A stretch of 54,642 nt of DNA from Clostridiales bacterium (GTDB lineage Bacteria; Bacillota; Clostridia; Lachnospirales; Lachnospiraceae). Made by a program: the position numbers and the translations under genes. How positions within the stretch are numbered: the stretch's first letter is position 1; every line of letters starts with the position of its first letter. Where the stretch lies: contig JAQYAS010000014.1 of assembly GCA_029338615.1 (NCBI GenBank), positions 1-54,642 of the forward strand, written 5' to 3'. A model generated the notes under the pieces. It ran no database searches, had not been told where the DNA came from, and saw nothing but the letters and a program-made list of their open reading frames with translations. This document shows positions 28,227 through 35,946 of this stretch, piece after piece.

Positions 28227-28510
28227 TTCCCGACCTCCTTTTTGTCCTGCTTTGCTATCTTGTATTGAGTTTTCTTTCTTTTTCTCTCGATACGTTTCTG
28301 CATTTTTGCCTCAGCCCGCTCAGCAGAACGATCAGGAAGGATTCCACTTGCCTCCAGGGCTCTCGGCCACGGACCCAAAAATGATTTGATCCTGGCCACC
28401 TGCTCCGACGTAAAGTCTGATTTTTTCGGATATCTGCCCAGAGTATGATACATACTTACAAGCAGTTGTATACAATATTCTTTAGAACGGTTATCCTTCT
28501 GAATCTCCAT
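28223..28510 (-). CDS. Small basic protein with HNH-associated-repeat-like motif
   Basis: Protein of 95 residues with no signal peptide. The middle (SMYHTLGRYPKKSDFT, then SFLGPWPRALEASGIL) resembles the homing-endonuclease-associated repeat: a small helical DNA-binding-type module with LGRxP and G-WxxALxAAG. The last 30 residues are highly basic and helical (AEAKMQKRIERKRKKTQYKI). It has a good GGGAGG site, sits 38 bases after the giant surface protein and overlaps the toroid gene by four bases, so it belongs to the B12 operon. Why a cytoplasmic, possibly nucleic-acid-binding protein is placed among surface and transport genes is unclear; it might be regulatory. Confidence 0.7.
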   Translation of the reverse strand: MEIQKDNRSKEYCIQLLVSMYHTLGRYPKKSDFTSEQVARIKSFLGPWPRALEASGILPDRSAERAEAKMQKRIERKRKKTQYKIAKQDKKEVGK

Positions 28511-28548
28511 AGATCCTCCCTGTTCATATTTGCTATGTCATTGCTGCA

Positions 28549-31500
28549 CTATTTTGTGCGTACGCTCTTTGTATTGCTGTAAAGACCAAAGTACTTCTTA
28601 CCGCTTATAGTCTTGTATGCTCTTACCTTCACGTAATATTTCTTTCCACTGCCCAGATTCTTCAGAACGGTGCTCAGATTCTTACTGCTTACATATTTGG
28701 ACTTTGATGCCTTGAAATTCTTGTTAGCAGAATATGTTACCTGATATCCTGTTGCACCTTTTACCTTGCTGTAAGAAACCTTTGCGCTCTTCTTTGCACC
28801 TGATACAGCCTTAACTGTAACCTGCTTTGGTGCAACAACAAGAGTTATAGCACCCTTTGCAGCCTTGTAATTAGTATTGCCTGCTGTAGCTATTCTGATC
28901 TGAACCTTACCAGGCTTCTTTGCAGTCACAAGACCTGTGCTCTTATCAACTACAGCAATACTCTTATTAGAACTTGTATATGTAACCTTGCCCTTTGCAG
29001 CTGCATTTATCATGATATGGGTATTATACGCATATACTGTCTGACCGGATATCTTCTGATCAGCCTTTCTGATGTTGAAGAACTGCTCTACATATCCTGT
29101 ATAAATGCCCTTACCAACTACAATTGCGCCAGCCTTACCTGCATTGACATTGTTCTCATACACTACTTCATACTCTGATGTTTTCAGCTCTTCGCCATCC
29201 ACATATACCTTTACAGCTGGCTTCTGTGCCTTTCCTGTATAAGTTACATCTGATACCTTTATCACTGTATTCTCTTCTGTAAGCTCTGTATTGTATACTG
29301 TGTCATCTGGCTTAGGTGGCTCTGGCTTCTTGTTAACAGTGACTCTGATCACCTTTGTCACAGCCTCATAATTAGCTGTTCCTGTGGATGTAACTGTAAT
29401 ATCAGCTGTTCCTGCCTTTCCTGCTGTCACAGTTCCTGTGGTTCTGTCCACATCAGCAACCTCTGGTGCTGATGATGCAAATGTAATAGTTCCATGTCCT
29501 GTAACGCCAAGGTTGAATGCCTCTGCACCCTCTGTCACTTCTACACTTGTATTCTCCAGCTTAATAGTATCGGAAGATTTGTTGATCACAAATGCAACCT
29601 TCTTGCTTCCGCCATATGAGCCAATACCCTTGAACAGGATAGTTGCTGTTCCTGCCGATGTATTGTTCTTATATGTCACTGTGTAATCGGTATCCTTTAC
29701 AAGCTTTGTATCTCCATATGTCAGCTCTGCATCAGGTGTAATTGCCTCTCCTGTATATGTCTGTGCTGTGACATCCGAACATACTGCCTTGTCTATATCG
29801 CAGATTACTGTAATCTTAAATGAAGCCTTGCTCTCAAGATAGTTCTCATTCTTTTCAGCAGTGATTGTGATATTCGCTGTACCACTTCCCACAACCTTAA
29901 GCTTTCCTGAATCATCTACAGATACAACATCCTTATTATCCGATTCAAGCTTAATCTGAGTATTTGCCGTGGCTGCAACATCTACTGTAACTCCATCACT
30001 CAACAGAATTGTCTGGTCTTCCGGAACATTTGCAATAGTCTGCTCTGCCTTCCTGATCTCGAATTCTGTTTCAACTGATCCTGTGAAATCTCCGGCTCCT
30101 GTTACAACACAAGATGCCTTTCCTGCATTCACGTTGTTACTGTATGTCACTGTGTAATCATTACTGCTTAATTTGTTACCTGAAACATAGACTGTAACCT
30201 CAGGTGTGAGTTCGTTACCACTATATACTGCATCAGCGACCTCAACCTTTGCCGTATCCTTTGAAATTACCTTTTCTGCTGTTGCAGCAGCATTTATCTC
30301 GTACCATGCAGATCTTCCACCTCTTGATGTAACACTGCACAGAACTGCATTTGTCAGATCCATAGTCGCTGAAAGACCATCAACAACTGCGTAGTGTGAA
30401 TCGGCATATGTCTTATATTTAACATTAGTTGTTATCAGATCTGATCCCGCAAACAGTTTTACATTTACCTCAAATGGATCGTCCTTTGTTCCGCTGCCCT
30501 TGAGGACCTCTCCGTTTGCCTTATAAGTATATACAGAGTTCCTTTCTGCATCATAAGATGTCTCTGTTGTGAATGTTACCTCGCTGTCCCCAATTGTGAG
30601 GGTTTCAAACGTTGGGAGACCTGCATATACTGATGCAACATCCTGACCTGTGAGCTCATAATGAAGCTCTATCACATCTCCATCCTCAATTGATATCTTG
30701 GAAAGTCCATCATTGGCAAAATCGTCGCTGTTATGAGACAACATCCATCCCGACATCATATAATCAGCATTTGACGCAAGACCATTTACTGATACTATAT
30801 ACGCACCGTATGCTGAATCCTGAATATCGTAATCAATATTATTTTCCTTAAGTGCTTTCTCAACTGCCTGAACTGCGGTCTCTGCATCAACCTCTGTCTC
30901 TGCAAGAATCACACCGGTACTTGATGCGCCATTTATTTTAGCTGCATTTGCCGCATAGTCATATACAGCAACCTTCACACTCTTAAGCTTACTGTTGTTT
31001 ACCACTGCCTTTAAGCTCTTGTAAAGTTCTACAAATGCCATGTCTTCCTCTGACAGAGTAAGAGTCTCAAGCTTCTTGACTGCAGGCTCTACATTTGCAA
31101 TAGTCTCCGCGTCTTTTGCCTTAGATACTGTATCAACTGTGAGCTTCTTCACTGCTGATATATCAGCAGGTGATACATATACAGCCTCTTCTGCCGAGAT
31201 GCTGTCATCTGCAGTCTCTGTTGCTGAATATACAGATCCTGAAATAGTCAGATCCTCTGAATATCCCGCAAATACACTTACAGAATTATCATCGCTTCCG
31301 TTTACAGCACCGGCACTGTAACAGTCTGTGATCTCCACCGCTGCTTCATTTGACTTTCTTCCCTTATAATAACCTGCTATACCACCGACATTTGTCTGTC
31401 CGGTTACAACACCGGCATTGTAACATGATACGATCTTACATCCCGGTCCCTGTGGATAATACTCATCGTGATTTCCAAGTATACCACCGACATTTTTCTT

Positions 31501-34500
31501 ACCTGTTACATCACCATAGTTTGTTGAATTCTGCACATAGATATTACCACTGATCATTGAACCGATGATACCACCTATGGCTCCGCCATTCTCAGCCTTT
31601 ATCGTTCCATAGTTTACACAATTCTCAATTACAGTGTTACTGACTCTGCTCGTATAACTGTATCCTGCGATACCACCTATGGATGCACTTGAAGCCGAAC
31701 CTGTGTATGTGATATCTACCTTTGATACACAGTTAGACACTCTTGCCGGAGTCTCTGCAGTTCCCTGATACAGATAACCAACTATTGCTCCCGCAGAAGT
31801 CTTGGTGCTCATAGTTATTGTACCTTCGACTGTAAGGTTGCTTATCCTTGCTCCTGCCTGACCGAAGATACCTGAGTATGCTACATCATTCTGATACAGA
31901 CCAGTTATCTTATGTCCCTGGCCATCAAATGTTCCCTTGTATACAGTGTTTGACGTACCAATTGGTGTCCAGCTGTAACCTGCAAGATTAATGTCTGCTG
32001 TAAGAACAGCATTTATATTACCGTTCTTGTTTACATTTACCTCATTTGCAAACCATGCAAACTCTGCTCCTGTTCCAATCTGGTATACACCATCCTTCTG
32101 AACAGGCTCTGTCATGCTTGTTCCATCCCATGCTGTATCACCAGCTGCTGTAAGTTTTATTGTCTTTGAGATACTTGTTGTATCCTCCGGAATATCAAAT
32201 GAGCCTTCCTTATACATGTATCCGGCACACTTGATCGTATAATTGTACTTTCTTCCTGCAAATCCGTTGAAACCGCCATCTGTGACAACTGAAGGATTAC
32301 CATTCTCATCTTTAACAGCTATATCGTATCCCTCTACAGCCTTACCTGTAGTGCTGTCTACGACCTTCAGATTCACCTGAACAAAGTCTGAGCCCACAAG
32401 CTTAAATGAAAGCTCTGGAAGGCTTCCCATGTATGCCACATGTCCGCTGGCCGCCATCTGTACCGGCTTACCTGTTGCATGACGAACATCTCTGTGTGAA
32501 CCATAGGCAGAACCAAATCCACCCTCCTGCAGACATCCGTTCAGAGTGAATGTATCTCCCGAGAAATACTCCGGTATCTTGACAGTTACTGTCTGCGCTG
32601 AAGGTGTCGCTGCAAATGAATACTGATTGCTCTTGCCAACATATGAATTTTCAAGGCTGTCTGTAAGCTTAACTGTACCAGCCATATTGTAAATTCCGGA
32701 AAGCTTATTGGCTGGTATATACAGACCATCATATGATTTCTTGCCATCCTCTGATCGCTTTCCATATGAAATCTCTATTGTGTCTCCTGCTGAGAGCTCA
32801 TCCTCAGAGATCTCATTGCCATCGGCATCCTTGTAAGCATATGAGACAGAAACTTCCTTCGCACGTATTACCTGATATGTGCTCACTCCATCTCTGGTTA
32901 CCTTAACCACATTTGGTCCCTGTACAAGTCCGCTTACAGTATAGCTTCCATCCTCGTTTTTCTTTACATTCTCTGTAGAAAATCCGCTGTATGTAAGCTT
33001 GTTATCAGTGATCTCCGGACGGAGCACTGATACTGATACACCATCCTCCGGTGTAAATGTGTATTCTGCACCATCTGTACCCTCAAGATAGTACAGAACA
33101 TCTATCTGGGCATCCAGATTATCTGCAGTTACTTTGTTTGCCTCTGTGTTGAGACCTGCATTCAGAGTCATATTTGTCTGAATATCTGAACCATCCTTAC
33201 CTACAGTCACAACCACAACGCCTGTGTTCTCAGGCCAGATTGCACTGTAGAATGAACCTCCCATACCTGGCACATTGATCTGGGCATCATAAGTTACAAG
33301 CAGGATTGCTGTTCCCTCTGACTTTGCCTGGATTTCTGCCACCTCTGAGTGCTCCCCTGGTACAACAGTGATAACATCATCTGATGGGTTTCCATTCTCG
33401 TCTATAACTGTGTAATGATAATCAGGCTCAGCTGTTCTGGCATTCATGATTCCCTCGATTGCCTGCCAGTTACGGAAACACTCCAGACTGTATGTGTCTC
33501 CCTTCTGCAATGATAAATAGCCCTTTTCATTTGAAGTCATATAAATGTCAGCAACATCCATGCTGTTTGCTGAAAGATCATGTATGACTGTATCAGGTGT
33601 ATATGTATCATTTCCTATATACATATCATCGGAAGCAACCTTGTATGATGCATCCGTCTTGGTAGAAAACCAGTTCCAGTATGTAACTCCTTCTCCACCA
33701 GTTACACGATAGTAGTAAGTGATACCACTTCCAAGCTTGTATTTGTATGTATCATAACCAGCTTCTGTACTCTCTGTCTCTGTTCCCTTTTCATCCTTAT
33801 ATATATAATAAGTAGAAAGTGTTCCAACTCTCAGCTCTGTTCCCTTTGGAATTGTGAACTCCACAGTCTTTGCTTCCGCAAGAGATATGGAATATCCATA
33901 GCTTCTGTTTGATGTAAGAGTATTTGCAACTGTCTTAGAGACATATGACTCGGCTCTGTCTCCAATTGGATCAACTGTCACAGATACCATATCTGCATAG
34001 TAGAACAGACCTGCATACTGAGCATATGCTGTATCTGACTCCTCGTTTGTCTTCACAAACACTGCATGTCTGTCCACATTGTCAGATGATGTAACCTTAC
34101 ATGTGAGTCTGTAATCAACGTCTTCCTTCCAGTACTTTCTGCTTCCATCTACTGTGTCATAACTATTACAGCTCACTCCTGTGATACTGTAAATGCTGTA
34201 TGACTGCTGAGGTTCATCTGTAACAACGAGATCTATCGAACCCATGTCTGCCTTGTTTTCGCCATTCATCTTATATGCAGACAGACGATATGTACCCTGT
34301 TCGAGCTGTACTGTGTATACATTTTTCTCCGGATCACCAACCGGTATATCATTTCCTTCAGCATCTGTCAGAGTCATGTAAGGAGCTGAGTTGTTCATGG
34401 TTATCGCAACTGTATTGCCCTTCTCACCCCTGATCTTCTTTTCTGCTGATGCAACGTCATCCGCTGATGCATCCAGATCAGTCATAACTGCCTGAACTTC

Positions 34501-35289
34501 CTTATCCAGTGCCTCATCCTTGGCTATCTCATCGGCATGCTCTGCATACAGAACGTAAAGCTCCGTCTTATCCTGAGTCTCATAGTAGGCATACTCAGAA
34601 CTAAATTTGTTGTTTTTCGTATCATAGCCATATCCCAGATCTGCACCATAATCTGCAAGAGTGAACTGCCAGCGGATAACATGTGTATTATCCACACCGG
34701 GAGCTGATGCAACCTGGTATGAACCGGCCCCAACATTTCCCATAATATTGTCCACTGTATTCGTCCATCCGGACATATTGAAGTAATCCATCTCTCCAAG
34801 ATCAGTTCCAGACTTCTTCTCCAGTGTCAGATCTTTGCCATTCTTTTTCTTATAAGCATCCTTAAGTTCCTGTGGTACATTTACTGTACCCTTATCAATC
34901 CCCTTGATATTTGAAAGATAGAACAAAGGATCATTGTATGCATTCTCTGCATCAGGCTTGGCTTCTGTCTCCAGCCCGGCCTCCTTGAAGAACGCATATG
35001 TGGCCTGCGATACAGTGAGCTTAGACAGATCAATATCTACGCCCTCATCCTTCCAGACCTTAGCAATCTCTTCGTAGGACATTCTCTCTGGTGTGATATA
35101 GAATCCCTGACCCAAAGTGAAGCCCTCAAGTGACAGTACAACATACTGTGTACTGTAATCGGTGTTTGTACCTTCATTTTCAGCAGCAGCGACATTTATA
35201 GCACCAAGCCCCGCATTTGAAGCAAATGGCGTTATTATAAATGCGCATACAAATAAAAATGAAAGTATCAGTGTCCTGATTCGTTTCAT
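28549..35289 (-). CDS. Giant secreted multidomain surface protein with DUF4430, GLUG and Ig-like domains
   Basis: Protein of 2246 residues. A signal peptide lies at 1-36 (LILSFLFVCAFIITPFASNA). The first ~1080 residues are beta-rich with Ig-like modules. About 1100-1330 are GLUG-type repeats (GGIAGYSYTSRVSNTVIENC, GAIGGIIGSMISGNIYVQNS, KNVGGILGNHDEY). A DUF4430 domain lies at about 1440-1535 (SNADYMMSGWMLSHNSDDFA, ISIEDGDVIELHYEL), the same transcobalamin-C-like domain as in the downstream anchored protein. About 1650-2130 alternate BIG2-like and MBG-like modules (ELTPEVTVYVSGNKLSSNDY; TFASSAPEVADVDRTTGTVT). An FN3 domain closes it. No LPxTG sorting motif or C-terminal membrane helix is seen, so wall attachment is unexplained. 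It is the first gene behind the cobalamin riboswitch, with AAAGGA ten bases before the ATG, so a role in B12 capture or in adhesion under B12 limitation is inferred. Confidence 0.85.
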   Translation of the reverse strand: MKRIRTLILSFLFVCAFIITPFASNAGLGAINVAAAENEGTNTDYSTQYVVLSLEGFTLGQGFYITPERMSYEEIAKVWKDEGVDIDLSKLTVSQATYAFFKEAGLETEAKPDAENAYNDPLFYLSNIKGIDKGTVNVPQELKDAYKKKNGKDLTLEKKSGTDLGEMDYFNMSGWTNTVDNIMGNVGAGSYQVASAPGVDNTHVIRWQFTLADYGADLGYGYDTKNNKFSSEYAYYETQDKTELYVLYAEHADEIAKDEALDKEVQAVMTDLDASADDVASAEKKIRGEKGNTVAITMNNSAPYMTLTDAEGNDIPVGDPEKNVYTVQLEQGTYRLSAYKMNGENKADMGSIDLVVTDEPQQSYSIYSITGVSCNSYDTVDGSRKYWKEDVDYRLTCKVTSSDNVDRHAVFVKTNEESDTAYAQYAGLFYYADMVSVTVDPIGDRAESYVSKTVANTLTSNRSYGYSISLAEAKTVEFTIPKGTELRVGTLSTYYIYKDEKGTETESTEAGYDTYKYKLGSGITYYYRVTGGEGVTYWNWFSTKTDASYKVASDDMYIGNDTYTPDTVIHDLSANSMDVADIYMTSNEKGYLSLQKGDTYSLECFRNWQAIEGIMNARTAEPDYHYTVIDENGNPSDDVITVVPGEHSEVAEIQAKSEGTAILLVTYDAQINVPGMGGSFYSAIWPENTGVVVVTVGKDGSDIQTNMTLNAGLNTEANKVTADNLDAQIDVLYYLEGTDGAEYTFTPEDGVSVSVLRPEITDNKLTYSGFSTENVKKNEDGSYTVSGLVQGPNVVKVTRDGVSTYQVIRAKEVSVSYAYKDADGNEISEDELSAGDTIEISYGKRSEDGKKSYDGLYIPANKLSGIYNMAGTVKLTDSLENSYVGKSNQYSFAATPSAQTVTVKIPEYFSGDTFTLNGCLQEGGFGSAYGSHRDVRHATGKPVQMAASGHVAYMGSLPELSFKLVGSDFVQVNLKVVDSTTGKAVEGYDIAVKDENGNPSVVTDGGFNGFAGRKYNYTIKCAGYMYKEGSFDIPEDTTSISKTIKLTAAGDTAWDGTSMTEPVQKDGVYQIGTGAEFAWFANEVNVNKNGNINAVLTADINLAGYSWTPIGTSNTVYKGTFDGQGHKITGLYQNDVAYSGIFGQAGARISNLTVEGTITMSTKTSAGAIVGYLYQGTAETPARVSNCVSKVDITYTGSASSASIGGIAGYSYTSRVSNTVIENCVNYGTIKAENGGAIGGIIGSMISGNIYVQNSTNYGDVTGKKNVGGILGNHDEYYPQGPGCKIVSCYNAGVVTGQTNVGGIAGYYKGRKSNEAAVEITDCYSAGAVNGSDDNSVSVFAGYSEDLTISGSVYSATETADDSISAEEAVYVSPADISAVKKLTVDTVSKAKDAETIANVEPAVKKLETLTLSEEDMAFVELYKSLKAVVNNSKLKSVKVAVYDYAANAAKINGASSTGVILAETEVDAETAVQAVEKALKENNIDYDIQDSAYGAYIVSVNGLASNADYMMSGWMLSHNSDDFANDGLSKISIEDGDVIELHYELTGQDVASVYAGLPTFETLTIGDSEVTFTTETSYDAERNSVYTYKANGEVLKGSGTKDDPFEVNVKLFAGSDLITTNVKYKTYADSHYAVVDGLSATMDLTNAVLCSVTSRGGRSAWYEINAAATAEKVISKDTAKVEVADAVYSGNELTPEVTVYVSGNKLSSNDYTVTYSNNVNAGKASCVVTGAGDFTGSVETEFEIRKAEQTIANVPEDQTILLSDGVTVDVAATANTQIKLESDNKDVVSVDDSGKLKVVGSGTANITITAEKNENYLESKASFKITVICDIDKAVCSDVTAQTYTGEAITPDAELTYGDTKLVKDTDYTVTYKNNTSAGTATILFKGIGSYGGSKKVAFVINKSSDTIKLENTSVEVTEGAEAFNLGVTGHGTITFASSAPEVADVDRTTGTVTAGKAGTADITVTSTGTANYEAVTKVIRVTVNKKPEPPKPDDTVYNTELTEENTVIKVSDVTYTGKAQKPAVKVYVDGEELKTSEYEVVYENNVNAGKAGAIVVGKGIYTGYVEQFFNIRKADQKISGQTVYAYNTHIMINAAAKGKVTYTSSNKSIAVVDKSTGLVTAKKPGKVQIRIATAGNTNYKAAKGAITLVVAPKQVTVKAVSGAKKSAKVSYSKVKGATGYQVTYSANKNFKASKSKYVSSKNLSTVLKNLGSGKKYYVKVRAYKTISGKKYFGLYSNTKSVRTK

Positions 35290-35329
35290 TTGCCTTGATT
35301 CCTTTCTTTATTTAATTGTAGGTTATAAA

Positions 35330-35465
35330 GCAGGGAATTTATCTTCTGCTTTTCCCACGCCCAAAAGCTGCATGGATGTTCTGTCGAACCATCCACCTCC
35401 GGATGTTCTGCGGCAATCAATGCCAGTGCCTATCTGGCATCTTGTATCGCAGCCGGAAATCTCAT
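35330..35465 (-). promoter_or_regulatory. Expression platform region of the cobalamin riboswitch
   Basis: Between the aptamer and the ATG the leader can fold several ways. There is a perfect hairpin at 35420-35440 (ATGCCAG/CTGGCAT), a direct repeat CAGAACATCC (minus strand, 35401-35410 and 35374-35383), and competing stems that share AAAGCAG: GCTTTT/AAAAGC and AAAGCAG/CTGCTTT. No strong T-run follows any of them, so the mode of control (premature stop or translational) cannot be decided. Confidence 0.45.
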
Positions 35466-35588
35466 AAAATCTGCGGGCATTCTGACTGAAAGACCTGAGT
35501 CTTAACACAGTAATGGCGGTTGCACCGGATTCTCACCGAATTTCCCCCTGATCGAATGCATTTTCAGGACAGCATTCGAGCAGATTTT
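35466..35588 (-). ncRNA. Cobalamin (B12) riboswitch aptamer
   Basis: On the minus strand the closing stem P1 pairs AAAATCTGC (35580-35588) with GCAGATTTT (35466-35474). Inside lie the class signatures GGGGAAATTCGGTGAGAATC (GGTGAGAATCC at 35527-35537), CCGCCATTACTGTG (the B12-box region, 35506-35519) and GTCAGAATGCCCGC just before P1 closes. P2 is the GAATGC/GCATTC stem. Order and spacing fit the cobalamin aptamer. It lies about 180 bases upstream of the giant surface-protein start, so B12 should turn the operon off. Confidence 0.93.
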
Positions 35589-35607
35589 CTCTATGAAATA
35601 CAGCCCT

Positions 35608-35636
35608 ATACTACTTGCTCCGCCGTAAAATGTCAA
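35608..35636 (-). promoter_or_regulatory. Promoter of the B12 operon
   Basis: A perfect TTGACA -35 (35631-35636, minus strand), a 17-base spacer and TAGTAT -10 (35608-35613). Transcription would start about ten bases before the riboswitch P1 stem. Hairpin element B ends 27 bp upstream of the -35. Confidence 0.75.
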
Positions 35637-35662
35637 CCACAAAAGAGGGAATTGCGACGGAC

Positions 35663-35839
35663 GGATATCAGATATAAATAGTGGGTGAAATCACACTCCA
35701 GCTTCCTTCCCTTTGGTATTTCCATATGCACTCCGCTCCTCAGGCAGCAAGACCGTCTGCCTGCTCCGCTGCGGCAGGGAAATACCAAAGCTCAGTCGCT
35801 TCCGCTATTGATTTCACCCACTATTTATATCTGATATCC
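35663..35839. repeat. Long-hairpin element, copy B (upstream end of the B12 operon)
   Basis: A 177-bp palindromic element with perfect 31-bp outer arms (35663-35693 and 35809-35839). Inside is a perfect 13-bp stem (35711-35723 with 35778-35790) and a core CAGGCAG (35741-35747)/CTGCCTG (35757-35763) around a nine-base loop. Read on the minus strand its inner ~125 bp align with copy A read on the plus strand: ATAG, GCTT-GGT-TTT, CTGCC, GCAGGCAG, CTTG, TGCCTG and GTGCA-ATG are shared in the same order, while paired positions change together. It lies between the GGDEF/EAL gene's end and the B12 promoter. Confidence 0.85.
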
Positions 35840-35896
35840 TATGTCCTTATGGCGGTCGAAGCACCACACTATCTCGTCCATTTCTTCACAGCATAA

Positions 35897-35936
35897 GACC
35901 CGCTTTATGATTTATATATAAATCATAAAGCGGGTC
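35897..35936 (-). terminator. Perfect 40-bp palindrome at the end of the GGDEF/EAL gene
   Basis: The arms 35897-35916 and 35917-35936 are exact complements (GACCCGCTTTATGATTTATA and its complement). It lies ten bases after the stop. Only a weak T stretch follows on the minus strand, so it may be a terminator or an mRNA-end stabiliser. Confidence 0.6.
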
Positions 35937-35946
35937 GCCCCTTCTA

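Noticed and set aside
28549..35289. Sortase anchoring of the giant surface protein
   Set aside because: No LPxTG-like motif or hydrophobic C-terminus; the chain ends in an FN3-like domain with a basic tail.
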